A stretch of 64,000 nt of DNA from Norana najaformis (Eukaryota; Annelida; Clitellata; Crassiclitellata; Hormogastridae): assembly GCA_964023275.1 (NCBI GenBank), contig OZ029915.1, positions 36,521,073 through 36,585,072 on the forward strand, given 5' to 3'. Below, one piece after another: positions 13,886 through 25,727 of this stretch (position 1 is the first letter of the stretch; each line of letters opens with the position of its first letter). The position numbers were made by a program, and so were the translations under genes. Under the pieces are notes generated by a model. The model was not told the origin of the DNA. It made no database searches and was given only the letters and a program-made list of their open reading frames with translations.

Positions 13886-16800
13886 CTGAAGAACCGCAGG
13901 CAAAAACATAAATTGTAATAAACTCGCCCAAGGTCAATGTATGCCTACAGCTTGAAGCTGTAAAGGATGTGGAATACTCGTTGCCGACAAAGACAATATA
14001 AAACACTCACTGCATTCCCCATAAAAATGGTGAATGTTACAGGAATATCATACATACTTTACACGCACAGTTTATTTTCAAAAAGTAGTTTAGTCATGAT
14101 GAATACATATACACATATTATATTTGTGTATATATAAGTACATTTACAGGCATTCTGCGAGTCTAGATCTATTGGTGGCAGCCTGATGATTTTCTAATTG
14201 GCGTCATATCCCTTTTTTGTCAGCTGGCCTCTGCATATGCAGTTTATCAGTCTGATTGCCTTTATTTGTATTTCCTGTTTGTCTATGTGTCTCTCTGATT
14301 TAATTGTCGGTATATGCCTCCATGTATATAATACTGTTCTCTCTTTCTCTGAACAGCCTCGCACAAGCATATTAGTTCGCCCCTGTCGGGGTTTCCATAG
14401 CATGGAAGCCATGTCAACGACGCTTTGTTTTGCAGTCCGTGTGTATGTATATAATATATACTTATATCCATGTCTGCTCACCGCCCATGAAGGAAATAAG
14501 CCAAACTTCTAGGTCAACCAGCACTTCGTGTTAAAGCTAAATAATCATAAAAAGAATTTCTCAAAATTCGCTGATCAGCCGCATGCTCTGGGTCTTTGGT
14601 TATTATATTTCGCCTGGAAGTTACAAAACAATTTTAAAGCCTTCTAACAGTAAACCAACAGATTTAGTCATTTTGCATAGGTGAACTTAACAATATGTAT
14701 CGCCTCTTTAAATATCAATTCAGAAGATGAAATTTGCGCATCAGTGGTCCAAAATATCCCATTTCGGTGAATAAGCGCTACATAAATTCGTAGAAATTTG
14801 CGCGTTATGCAGTATATAACACATGACTTAATGCTCTTAATTTGATCGGTCTGTAAATCTACGTGTCGATATATGTTTGTATGTATATATGTATGTATGT
14901 ATGTAGACCCATGCATATATGTAAGGAAATTTGTTAATTGCCTATACCTGTGTATGTTCGAGCCTTCCTTGAAACGGTTAATGTGTAGGGACCTTGAGCA
15001 AGCCTTCAATCAGAATTGCTCACCGCCATCGACTGATGCTTAATCATTAGACAGTGGCGCTTATAATTGCAGAAATGATATGCAAGTACTGTATGTATGC
15101 ATATATATGCATGTAATTGTAATGGAAAACTTCTTTCGAGCCGAAATCTAATGCACAAGTAGTATGTATGTATAAATGCATGCATATTTATGTAACAAGA
15201 CATTTTTAGTGATTTTTAAGTAACTTTGAAATGCTCTAATCATGATTTAAGGTTATATAGCATGTAAGCTTATATGGCTATAATATAAAATATAAATTGC
15301 AATTACATGTATGAACGTGCGACAAATTACAAATGAAAAACGCGATTGTTAAGAAAATCTGTGATAGTTATAGCCATATTTACTTTACCCAAACTTCAGT
15401 ATATGCTGTAATATATGAGGCTGTTCAATGTTACAAAGAACAATTAGCCGGTCTAATTAGATAAAATGAAAGTAAATAGGTATTCGTCATCTTGTCTGCA
15501 GCGAGAAAATTATCGGTGTGGTGATGTTTCGCTATAGACGTTGCGTTATCCAACTGGACATCGTTAATTGCTGGGGCAGCAAGCGAAAGACTTCCGATTA
15601 CGAGCCAATGACTGGCCACGCAATGAGCTTAGCCTCTGTGCGGCATAGCCCCCACGCTCTCCTCAAGCACAGCTGGCTGCTTTTGTTGTCCGATTGTTGT
15701 GCACGACTGTACTGAGGCGAACAACAGCGAAGCCGTTGCCATGGTAATAGCGTGGCGCAGAGAAAGAAACGATAGACGTAGCCGTCGCCAGTGTTTGTCG
15801 AGTCTCACGCTGAGCAACAATAACAGCGTCTATACCTACCTTTTACGTTGAACTTGGCGAAGGTCATGCAATAGTCTAGTCCTGGGCAGTCCATCGGAGG
15901 CGGTGGATGAGTGCGACAGGCTTCTCCGTTCTCCGTTGTGTCGCAGATGGAACATCTAATGCTCGTTCCTGACAAGACCAGATCGCCCGTTACTATTCAT
16001 GGTTATTGACAACAGCATTCAGCCGTACCTAATTAATGAAACTTCGATCAGCAGACAGACACGTTTTTTCTGGTCAGCACACCTGACGAATCTTAGTGGT
16101 TTCGAACTGCATACAGATGCTTTTGTAGAATTCATGCGACAACATGATAATGGTCCTTATAATGAAATAGTACTATTGGCTTAGTTCTAAGAGGGCAGCG
16201 ATCTGTGCTATGTAAGTTGCAAAAGCCTGTTTATGACGCCCTGGAGATCATTTAAATAAGCATCCCACTGAGTCATTGCTTTCTGTAGGTAAAGTAACGG
16301 TAGTCACGTAATCCGTGGCTGTTGTGGGTGTTTTGTGGCGGCAGTATATGGGAAAACCACAGTGGTTCCGAATAAGCCGAGACTATCTTTTAAAGGAAGC
16401 ATGGCTAGAGCAATGGTAAAAGTGTTTAATTGCATTTAAATGATTACAACATGATCGTAATATCTTACATTTAAATCTGCGCGTCGATCTCATTCTTCAC
16501 CTAAAACGATTCTCACTAGTTTTGTCTTAAGTAGGTGCCAACTAAATTGGGATCAAAGAATCAGCGTGAAAATAAACGAGGCATCTCTCATCTTGAAATG
16601 GAACTTCGTCACAAGAATGACACTTGGAAAGTATTCTCTGACATAAAGGAGCTTTCTTTTCTGATTGATGACTTTTATAGCGCCGTTTTCGTCATTCACA
16701 AGGCATCGATCAATCAATTTGCTGGCTATCAGAATAGATGTGTAATTTTGAGTGGTGATCACTTTTTATAGCGCTGTTCATGTGGCATGGTAGCCGACTG

Positions 16801-18853
16801 GATAGAGTGCTCGGCTTCAAAACGAATAGTACGGGTTCGATCCTTCTCTGAGGCGGTTACTGTAAAGGGATCATGAGCAAGTCCCTCACTCACAGTTGTT
16901 CAGAGCCATCGATTGATGCTAGTCATTAGATAGTGGCGCTTAATAAGTGCAGAAATAATAACAATTTACGTTAACAAAATAATATAGAATTTGTCTTATT
17001 TAAATTTTAAACGACCGACCGGTTAGGTCTAAACAATCACAAATAACAATGAAAAGGCCATAATCTTTTATAAGCAACCAGGCAATAGTTAACTCCTTAT
17101 TACCTACACTGACCATTGACATCATAAGACGCCATATAAGCAGCTCACTACTGACAATGTGATATAAATTGTTGTCATTACACTACAAATTATAATACAT
17201 TACATTTAATGCTAAGAAACATAAAAGGAAGCGCCTTTAACTCCATGTGTGGCTAAGTTCCTTTGCCAAACCCCTTATCAACGCCAACGACGGCAATAAA
17301 AATTAATTGGTCCCTGCCTTAGCATAGGCTACGTAGCGGATTGTCAGTGTCATGCGCTGTGGAAAATGCAGGGGGAAAACGTACTCATGCCTAAACAGTG
17401 ACAATAAAGGTCTCATAATAATATAACGACGCATTTGTTCCATTCTGCCCTATTTTATTGGCACATCCATCGAAATAAGCGTGCATTTTCATAGTTGTTG
17501 GTTGCTTTTGAGTCGCTTTCGGTTGACTTGCTATCGCTGGGAAAAACGCTATTTTCTCAAGCTGCTATTTCTTCCAATTTCTTCTGATGTAAGATGCTGC
17601 CTCATCACCGCTTCGTAATATAAGGTTATTTTAAAAATCCCCTTCCATGCCTCCACTGGACTTCATGAGCGGCACGCTGTCAATCATTGTTGTATCGTAT
17701 GACTAATGGCTTACTGTTCCAGGGAAACAATAAATAGATAAACGATCTTTCGGAGCGTGTTCGTGAGTAAAATGTAAATGTAAATGTGCACGTTTCTCTA
17801 ACTCGACCGTATGGCTTTGACCCTGCTCATTTGTCAATGAATTTATCGGGTGAGATTCTTCATCAATGCTGCCCGTTTGAATGGGTGCCATGGACGCCAT
17901 TAAATAGGTTCCCGCTTAAGGTCCGTGCTAGTCCGAAGTTCAAATCACATACAAGCGTTGCTCTATTTGAGATCCTATGAATTATGTTTCTCATTAATAC
18001 TTCAGATGTTGTTTGGACGCTTGTGACATTATAGCAACGAGAAGATTTTTCTTATAAGCCCATTCCAAACAGTCGGTGAGGGAGCTTAGAGGCAAATGCC
18101 CTTCGATTGAAAATAATATACATAGTTTTAAAGATTTTTAAAGACGCCATACAAATATCTATATATATATATACATACATTCATACCCACATATATATGC
18201 ATATATGAATACACACATACATACGCTCGTGCTTATACATGCACATCTGTGACCTTTGCTTGATTTCAAAACCGCATCTACCATCGCTGCATTCATATTC
18301 CATGCAAAACTAAACAATGCAATTCACATTTCCTGAATATGGACACAGCCCAAATGAATCGCCTTCAATCTATGTAGAATGTTCTCGCTCGTGCTGTCAC
18401 CAAAATCCCCAAAAACTGTCACATCACTCCTGTTCTCAAAACACCTCACTGGTTTAAAATGTCCGAATGAATATAGTACAAAGCCCTGTCGCTTGCCTAC
18501 AACACACTTCAATCCTCCTAACCCTCCTATCTTCATCAATTATTTCCAATCCAACCACTCCGTTCAACCCTCTCCTCCTCCGCCCTAACATTTCTCCCCC
18601 TTTCGGTCACCTCATCCTTCAAATTTGGAAATCGCTCCCTAGGCATAGCTCTCTGGAATAAACTCCTCCCAGAAATTACACCTATCATCTGACCCATCCT
18701 AAGAACTCATTAACACAACACTTCTTGCAATCTCTGCTCAGGTCTTTCATTCAAAACTGAAAAAATTCCTCTTCCATACATCCTATCCTGATTCCACTTT
18801 TCGCCTTACCTTATACTCGCAGCTCCAGTTCTAAACACCATTAACCGTAGTTG

Positions 18854-18937
<84 letters not shown>

Positions 18938-20411
18938 ACCCTTGGATCTTGACCTGTAGCCGAATCCGACTTTACCTGCCTATCGATTTGATTTTGACTG
19001 AGCTCCTGTGAAAAGCTGGTTCCGGAGACTTAACTTTATTTGGGCGCTATAGAATCTCGAATTTACGATAATAATTACGATTACATATATACTTACAAGC
19101 GTACTTACATACGTACATAATATAGGCAATGTCACCTAAAAGACAGTCGCAGCCATGGAGCGCCACAGAACTGTGATAGACAAAAACCCATTAAATCGGC
19201 AGCGTCTATTTAGGGAGTCTTGACAAATTGACCATCGTTATATAATTCGCCTGTTTTCTCCGAAGTCTGAACTGCACAAACCATTGGCTTCATTTGTTAT
19301 TCGTAGGTCTACATGGGTTGCTTATTAACTTCCCTCCTTGCCTCTCTCCTCACTTTATATATATATAGCATATCATATTATAACATTATATATATATACA
19401 TACACATGTATATATATATTTTTGCATAAAGTATACTGCGTGTTCCTGATTTGTTTACATTAGCCGACAATATCTGTCCTTGGTTATATCTATATATTGT
19501 AAGCGAGCCTACTTAAGTTAAATTCAAACCAGATTCTTAAAATAACATTAAATCATATGGTATAGCATTAAATCATATTATAGTATAGCATTAAATCATA
19601 TCATATTATAGCATTAAATCATATTGTAGTATAGCATTAAATCGTATTATAGTAGAGCATGCAAGATTAGTGGCAAACGATTTTTTCATAAATGGGAGAA
19701 CTTAGAACCTGTAGACCAGACCACGTAAAGCGATGAATAAATTAAATTTTAAAACATACAAATCCTTTGAAAGATAAAATATGACAAAGCTTATCTCTAG
19801 GATCCATATGTAACTGCTAGTTTTTTCCTTTTCTCCAGAATCATTAATAATTTAGGTTTTCATTCTTGTTCTTGAGATTTCCCTGCTTATTATGTAATAA
19901 AGAAAAAGCAAAGCGAAGACCTTCTTGTGGCTAGGAATATCACTGACATATTTTATCTTTGTATACTTTGTTACTTATTCGGAAACAGTCATTGTGATCC
20001 AAAGCCAGACAGTCTGAACTGCTGAGGATTTATAGATTAGACGACTATAGAATAGATTAGAAGCCTGATTTCATTAAAAGCTGTATTTGTCTAGCTGAAG
20101 GTAATAGTGAGTGTACCGGAATGCCTGATAATAGATTAGGCCTGTATAACCACGATACTTGTAGTAAATGTTATTAGAAGCAATCTTTATTAAGACAAGT
20201 ATGCTTTGTCTATCTACCGCTATTGTATGTCTAAATTTTATAGGCATTACCAGTTTCAGGCGGCTGGCAAAAGTGTAGAGTAGCGAGGTATAGCGATGCT
20301 TTTTATTCAAAAGCAGCTTCAAATTGTAAGCCACTAACCTGGTTGAATAAGTAGAACGACGCATATCAGAGTCACAATTATCAGTTTAACAATTGTTGGA
20401 TGCATTTCCAT
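13710..20411 (-). CDS. secreted Ly6/uPAR-type (LU domain) protein, three exons
   Basis: The exons are 20411-20339, 15968-15840 and 13885-13710 on the - strand; they join in frame to 125 aa. Exon 1 supplies a signal peptide: residues 1-9 carry one Lys, then a run of Ile, Val and Leu to about residue 22. Exons 2 and 3 carry five cysteines each. The pattern is CSIC ... C ... C ... YC, then C ... C ... C ... C ... GCNGA, the ten-cysteine layout ending in Cys-Asn that is typical of Ly6/uPAR three-finger domains. Both introns are phase 1 (donors GTTAGT and GTAGGT; acceptors TTGTCAG and TTCTTCAG). After the Cys-Asn, about 15 mostly polar and basic residues follow with no hydrophobic tail, so the product is probably soluble and not GPI-anchored. 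The two introns (4.4 and 1.95 kb) hold SINEs and LINE fragments. An AATAAA at 13215-13210 could end the transcript. The ligand and role are unknown; nothing indicates a toxin. Confidence 0.7.
14040..14905. repeat. AT-rich intron DNA with ATGT/TATA simple repeats
   Basis: Intron 2 of the Ly6-type gene. It has TATA-like runs at 14100-14150 and an ATGT run at 14875-14905. Open frames here on both strands are repeat-driven. Confidence 0.6.
14951..15083 (+). mobile_element. tRNA-derived SINE, 5'-truncated
   Basis: Aligns from the B-box (GTTCGAGCC) onward with the fuller copy at 16782-16968: TGAGCAAG, then CATCGACTGATGC, CATTAGACAGTGGCGCTT and GCAGAAAT. The A-box half is missing. It lies in intron 2 of the Ly6-type gene. 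Confidence 0.75.
15100..15839. other. intron DNA, nothing further recognised
   Basis: The rest of Ly6-type intron 2. The stretch at 15500-15830 is less AT-rich and has open frames on both strands, but no domain was recognised. Confidence 0.4.
15840..15968 (-). CDS. Ly6-type gene, exon 2
   Basis: 129 bases, phase 1 at both ends. Encodes TSIRCSICDTTENGEAC, then a proline run and two more cysteines ending in GLDYCMTFAKFNVK. The acceptor is TCTTGTCAG and the donor is AAAAG|GTAGGT. The leading CxxC and the spacing fit the first half of an LU domain. Confidence 0.7.
15969..16781. other. intron DNA, nothing further recognised
   Basis: Part of Ly6-type intron 1. No repeat or coding signature was recognised; the open frames at 16535-16771 on both strands lack domains. 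Confidence 0.4.
16782..16968 (+). mobile_element. tRNA-derived SINE, near full length
   Basis: The 5' part carries an A-box-like TGGTAGCCGACTGG and a B-box GGGTTCGATCC, the split pol III promoter of a tRNA-derived SINE. A unique body follows (ATGAGCAAGTC, GAGCCATCGATTGATGC), and it ends TAGTGGCGCTTAATAAGTGC and a short AATA tail. Two other copies, at 14951-15083 and 30395-30582, share the body. Confidence 0.85.
17765..17935 (-). mobile_element. second SINE-like family with (ACATTT)n tail, copy 1
   Basis: Read on the - strand it ends GTGCACATTTACATTTACAT. Its body shares the GGCGCCCATTCAAACGGGCA-like segment with the copies at 34905-35048 (-) and 25585-25727 (+). No tRNA promoter boxes were recognised, so it may instead be the 3' end of a LINE. 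Confidence 0.65.
18140..18240. repeat. TATA/CATA simple repeats
   Basis: Alternating TATATA and ACATACAT runs just 5' of the LINE at 18330. Confidence 0.7.
18330..19090 (+). mobile_element. LINE family A, 3' fragment
   Basis: The upstream part derives from the C-terminus of a CR1/L2-like reverse transcriptase (HITPVLK-like, then FHSKLK-type end), with frameshifts. A 3' UTR follows with a large CCTG tract, TTGACCTGTAGCCGAATCC, TGAAAAGCTGGTTCC and GGGCGCTATAGAATCTCG, and an ATTACG-like tail at 19060-19085. It lies in intron 1 of the Ly6-type gene, antisense to it. Confidence 0.75.
18852..18936 (+). repeat. (TGCC)n microsatellite inside the LINE 3' UTR
   Basis: About 21 perfect TGCC units. The insertion point corresponds to the short GCCTGCC motif in unexpanded copies of the same LINE family, so the array grew after or within the element. 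Confidence 0.95.
19340..19425. repeat. TATA-rich simple repeat
   Basis: Several TATATATA runs broken by CATATCATATTATAACA. Confidence 0.8.
19545..19660 (+). repeat. minisatellite, unit about 22-25 bases
   Basis: Five imperfect units of the type CATTAAATCATATTATAGTA in tandem, in intron 1 of the Ly6-type gene. Confidence 0.85.
20339..20411 (-). CDS. Ly6-type gene, exon 1 (signal peptide)
   Basis: Starts ATG GAA ATG CAT; the second ATG at 20405 is an equally possible start. It encodes 24 residues plus one base. The hydrophobic core is KLIIVTLICVVLLI. The donor is G|GTTAGT, phase 1. It joins exon 2 in frame, giving a Gly-Thr-Ser-Ile-Arg-Cys junction, which puts the signal cleavage site next to the mature domain. 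Confidence 0.6.
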
Positions 20412-23200
20412 CCAGTGCTTATCGTCGCTCCAGTGATTGTTCAGCGATGATTCACTCGCTATGTCTCAGGCACAATACACTTCTGCCTTTAAAGACAAGA
20501 AACCGTATGATACGTGAGAAAATGATTCCGATTAACTGCGTGAAAACCGACGACTTGGCTGCTTCGGTTGCAGACGATACTCAGCACACAGCGCGTTGTG
20601 CACGGATCAGAATGGTTGAAGAGAACTTCCTTCTGTCGAAGATGAGTTTGTGAAATGTGTCTTCCAATCTAAAAATCCTCGGCAAAGTGTTAGACGTTCT
20701 TTGAATGACCGGCGTCAGATCAAACGAAAGAAACTGTCAGCTTAGTTTTATTAATTGTTATCTTTAATACCCTTCGATCAACGACCGACTCGCAAATACG
20801 ATTAACTAAAGGAAGCAGGCCATAGAAACTTCTCCAAACGGCCGTCAATCAGCGCGAGGTCTAACGCTGGTGTATAATGCGACCGACGAACACGCAGCAC
20901 ATTCACCCTGTCACCCACCCAACCATTCTTCTATACACCAACGGGCCAGCCAACCACACCCACTCACTATCAAGTTCCGATGAGCATGCATCTATACGGC
21001 TCTATCTATAGGGGTTCAGGCTCATCATGAAGGCATGAACGAACTCAGTTTCAGACGATGTAGACGTCAGTTCAGCAAAATTAACGACGCATATAAGCGT
21101 TATTGAAAAGGAAACCCTACTGCATCCTGTAATTCAGAATTTTCGAGCTATGAGGGTTAGGCTTCATCTAGATGTAAACAGAAACTGAATGGCTTTATTG
21201 GTTGCCATTGTGTGGGGCGGCCAAAATCATACAATGAAGGATATATATGTATATATAAATATTATAGAACAGCTTAGGCCTACTTTAAAAGAAGGCTGGG
21301 ACCTAATTCATTTTTTCTCTAGGTTTTTTCGACTTTATCTGTGCTTCAGCGTTTATAACTAACTAGGATCTGTATACTTTAGGCCTATAATCGGGCCAAT
21401 GAAATTCCGACCTTTGGTCACGAAACATCGTCTGCAATTAATGGAATAATCTCAAAGACCAGAAAAGATTCCAAGTCATGTGAGTGTTCTGCCATTCGAA
21501 TCAGATGAAATACAATCAGACTTGTTCAGTCATATCTTGCAGTTCAAATCAAATCAGATTCGGTCGATGGTAACTCACACCAATCCCAACTGGATCGAAC
21601 CCATAAAATGAAGGCAGCAAAATAAGTCGATTAGAGTGGCAAACACTCGATGACAAGTCGACATATTATCCGCTTACATGCTTGATTTAATCTACTAATT
21701 TTCCATCACTCAGTCGACTGTGGGCTTTAAAGTCCTATGATATTTATATTTACATATACAGGTTGCGATATATAGATGAGATTTTGGAGCTCACTCACTG
21801 AAGTCTGAAGAAGATACATTGCATAATGTAATCACAGGCTGCATTAATACAACAATAGTCTTGCAGTCGGTGTTAACGGCCAATTGTTTAGGCGCAGGAG
21901 ACGGCGTATTGTCAACTCCATTTAAATCCAAAGCCATAAACCCATTGAATTTAAATTTTATATTTATGTTAAATCGTGTAGATCTCTGTCTAGAAAAGTC
22001 TGGGAGCGATCGGCTTACCGTTGACACCACATCAACGCTCAACGTATATGCACCATCTGTGCCTTTTAAAGCCGTTTTGTTTTCCTTTCCAGCCTACAGT
22101 CCACGCGCCTTGACCAATTTCAAGCAAACTTCACCATGGCACGTTCCTTTTTATACTCAGCTTTAAAAATGACCCAAAAATTGTCCGTATAGCAAAAATA
22201 TCAAAAAGCATAATGTTCCTTTTTGTTGACAATTTTCGACCAAATTTTTGAGCCCTTTATTTTAGACAACGCTGAAATGGATGGTCATTTACAAAATATT
22301 GCACACTTCGACTCAAATGCAAGGTTAGTGCTAAAGCCATGCCCGAAGATTTGATTAAAAATTTTGCATTTCGATAATTCATTTGGTTTATGTAGTTTAT
22401 TTTTATAGCTCAAAATCAGTGCATTACTGCCCATAGAAAAGCGCATAATGTTCAAGATTGGGCTAATTGTATTCAAGACTTAAAATTCTAGCCAACCTCA
22501 CTTTCTTCACTTTGTATTGACTACCAAGACTTGTCTCTACTCGACCATGCAGGTCCTCAGGCAGTCAGTCTTTTCTGTCGCTACATGCCCTAGACTCTGG
22601 AACGCTTTTCAGGCAAATGTTCGCACCTGCAAAACAACAGGGCAAGTCCGCCAAAAGGTCAGTGGATCCTGGTGTGAAAGAGTTAATGCCATCGGTGGCG
22701 GAAGTGGCTTTCAAGCATATGTGAGACCAGGCAAAGATGCTGAAATATAGGCCTATTGGATTTGCCTGATGCAACTTCGCGATGGCAGTGAGAGATTGCT
22801 GATATCCATTCATTCAGTGGCAGAACCAGAAGACTAAAGAGGGGTCCAAGTGAAGATCTAGTGCGAAGTTCCCAGTGATATCCAGGGTCAAAGCACAGGT
22901 CTCAAGATCAGGAGCGAAAACCTTGTAAAGCCTATATCATTTACGTAGCTAAGGGACATGTTTTTATTTGTTAATTTCATATAAATTGTTTTAAATCAGA
23001 TTTAAAAGCCCAAAACCTTAAGAAATAGATAAGTTGCGAAACTTTGGTCGGAGTTCGACATTTAAAATGTGAAACTCCTATAGGTTCAAAGGCGCGAAAC
23101 ATTTGTTTTCCGACTAGGACGGCGGAGTCCCACAGCGGTGCTCGAGGCGATTCCCCAGTCGCCGACGACGTTACGGCGTATACTTAAGGTGCATTCAGTA
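20412..23200. other. no gene recognised
   Basis: It would hold the Ly6-type promoter, since that gene begins at 20411 and reads leftward, but no core promoter element stands out. Overlapping open frames on both strands at 21790-22166 (115 aa on +, 83 aa on -) have no recognised domain. CAGTGGCAGAACCAGAA at 22815 resembles the end of the small element at 23205. Confidence 0.4.
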
Positions 23201-23204
23201 GTTG

Positions 23205-23377
23205 CACTGGCGGATCCAGAATTACTTGCGTGGGGGATAAGGGCATTTCCAGAGGGGCCCCACAATCTGGCAGTCCACTATATAGGCCCGCGGGTCTGGT
23301 CTGAGTGGACCGGCATATAACCAAGAGGGGCGGGGGGGGCGATCCGCCTCCAGCGCCTATCGCTAAATCCGCCACTG
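23205..23377. mobile_element. short inverted-repeat element (MITE), possibly hAT-like
   Basis: 173 bases with imperfect ends: CACTGGCGGATCCAG on the left, and CAGTGGCGGATTTAG as the reverse complement of the right. The interior is G-rich on the + strand. The flanking octamers AGTAGTTG and AGTATATA match only in part, so the target duplication and class are uncertain. Confidence 0.55.
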
Positions 23378-24855
23378 AGTATATATGGTTTTTTAAGGTA
23401 TCGCGAACGTGTCGGTAAAGTTTTATGCTCACGCAAGCAGGAGGTGTGCAACCACATTAGCTGGGTTCGTTTGGTTATGAGGCATAAGCATCAGCGATCA
23501 ACATCTTTGTCAGTATGATTAGATAAACCTCTCACCCTAGATGAGTTTGCTGCACCATAGCACAGACTAAATTGATGCTATTTATGGGCGCATTCAATGT
23601 GCTTTTATTAGGGTCATTCGAATTGCCCTTCAAGCATTGATTCCCAAACCATGCATCATATATACATTTAGAGGCTGCACACAGCTATATATATGCATAT
23701 ATACATTTATATGTATATTCTCGCATTAGGTCCAAGCATGGTGTTATTTACAGCAGCTGTCTTTACGGCCAAATTGTCGTCTTCATCAAGCCAGTCCCTG
23801 TCGAATTGCGAATCTTTAGCACTGAACGAATAATCACAACGAGTTCTGCCGCCATCTTGTAATATCTGTTGTAGTTCTGCAGAGGAAATGCAATATTCTT
23901 CTCTTTTGATAAAAAAATAAGTATTAAGCCTACTTAATACTTACAAAGAAATTGCACACAGTAGGCCCTGTATAATATTCAGAGACACACTTATGCAGCG
24001 AAACTTCTCTGCACTAATTACATGTAATATGGTATTCGTTAAACAGCTTATTTGATGTTTGCACCTTAGTTTGCTACCGCTATATAATATTACGAGGTTT
24101 TGTCGCATATGTATGCACGAAGATCAAGATTGTTACGCCAAAATCTCTGAGAAAAAATCCACGGGACAAAATTCCATTAGGACAATATCCCGCAGGGACA
24201 ATTCTTCTTTAGTACTGGATTTGATTAATTTTGCTTCACTTAAAACTACACAGACTCAGCCTGAATATATGTATGCATGTATATATTATGTATGTATGTT
24301 ATATGTATGCAGGTTTGTATACATGTTGGTAGGTGTACGAAGGTAGCACGCAAAGCTTTCGTTATGTGGCTGCCATATATGGATGTTGGCTTGGAGCCGA
24401 AATTCTCCGATGGGATGTGTTATGATGTGCGATGTCGTCATCGAAACTCCATTAACCGCAAGCTCGGCGCGTTGTAAGCGTCAGAGCATGACGGCACGAG
24501 TTCGTCACGGCTGGCTGGAAATTCCACAAGCAATGTTGGCCTGCCTTCGTTTTGCAGATAACAGAATAAGACATGTAACTACTGCTATCTGTCCGACAAG
24601 AACCGAACACTCCACGTCATAAGCTTTGGCGGTTGATGACACATAACAGTATCGGGTGTATCGTGCTCCGTAGCCTCTGAACACCACACACCCTGACACC
24701 CTATATAAAGACATATAAAACCCATCAGCTTTACACGAAAAACAAAGATTATCTGCAGTAGTAGAAACTGCTTCAGTTTTGCCCTGGAAAAGACCTGAGA
24801 CTAATGAATACATTTATCGAACAAAAGAAACCACAGAGAAAATAAACATGGAAAT
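23378..24855. other. no gene recognised
   Basis: Contains TATA/GTAT simple repeats at 23690-23715 and 24265-24310. A - strand open frame at 24505-24813 after an acceptor-like TACTACTGCAG has a CFSC motif, but it lacks a clear donor and full cysteine pattern. Confidence 0.35.
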
Positions 24856-24859
24856 TGCC

Positions 24860-25560
24860 TGACGAATACAGACAACTTGATCGACTACATCGTGATAAAC
24901 AAAAAAAGTTCAAACGTCACAAACTGCAGATTATTCGACGTTTGAGACTGGTTCTGGACAAAAGTTAGTAACCGCCAACTTAAAGATGAGGTTGAGGAAA
25001 GCAATTAGACCAACAGAGAACTTCAAGCACGATACCACGAAGCTGAAGTATGAAGTCACAAAACAGAAATACAAAGAGAAAACTGAGAGGAAAATATAGT
25101 TACACACCAGTGATAAAAACAGCATATAGAAGACGTGTGGGAAACCATACAACAAGGAATATAACAACAGTCAACATCATAATTGGACTGGCTTGTAAAA
25201 AGCCTAAAGACCAACCCATGAATTTTGAACGAAGCGCTAGAACTCGATCGTGGGGGAAAGAAGAAACACACATCGGCAGAAGATATACCGCTAGAGACCG
25301 GGAAAACTGGCTCACCACAGAATTCAGAAGGAAACTACGAAGAAGCAAAAACAAATGGATGGAACAATGGTGTAGAGAAGCAGAAAAAGCCTTTAAGACC
25401 AATAGAATGCAGAAAGTGTATACAATAAGCCTCGTAGAGGACAAGTCTAATTCAAAGTTGCACCAGAAAGAGACGCAAACGCTGAATTATTAGAAGACAA
25501 TGCACGCATACAAGAACGATGGAAGGGGCACTCTGAACAACTACTAAACGTCGATGTACC
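24860..25560 (+). pseudogene. LINE ORF2 fragment (endonuclease-RT linker)
   Basis: Frames around 24930-25560 read KHDTTKLKYEVTKQKYKEK, then TARDRENWLTTEFRRKLRR, and KKPLRP-type sequence out of frame, ending near ARIQERWKGHSEQLLN. These resemble the linker between the endonuclease and reverse-transcriptase domains of RTE/Jockey-type LINEs (the RWxxHFxxLLN motif). Several frameshifts are present, and the RT domain itself is absent: the fragment runs straight into the (ACATTT)n-tailed sequence at 25585. Confidence 0.55.
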
Positions 25561-25584
25561 GACGGATATTTAGGAGATGTGAAA

Positions 25585-25727
25585 CAGGGACCTTAAATGG
25601 CGTGGCTGCCATCCATACGGGCGGCAGTGGTGAAGGACATCACCATATACATTGATTGAAAACTGAGCAGGATCGAGGCCACACTGTTGTCATATAAAAC
25701 CGTGTACATTTACATTTACATTTTACG
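25585..25727 (+). mobile_element. (ACATTT)n-tailed SINE-like family, copy 2
   Basis: Begins GACCTTAAATGGCGTGGC, carries GAGCAGGATCGAGGCCACAC, and ends GTGTACATTTACATTTACAT. It aligns with the reverse complements of 34905-35048 and 17765-17935. It is fused directly to the LINE fragment upstream, which suggests this family may be that LINE's 3' end. Confidence 0.65.

Noticed and set aside
16782-16850. Possible tRNA gene with A- and B-boxes
   Set aside because: The cloverleaf is not closed, and the sequence continues into a SINE body found in three copies.
21790-22166. Overlapping open frames on both strands as an unknown gene
   Set aside because: Neither starts with a supported ATG or shows splice sites or a domain; reported only as unrecognised DNA.
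22517-22860. Frame with WNAFQANVRTCKTTGQVRQK as a LINE C-terminus
   Set aside because: Only a loose resemblance to the WNxLPxxVR block; the expected FKxxLKTxLF end is missing.
24505-24813. Second Ly6-like exon on the - strand (CFSC motif after an acceptor-like TACTACTGCAG)
   Set aside because: No in-phase donor, an incomplete cysteine pattern and no partner exon.
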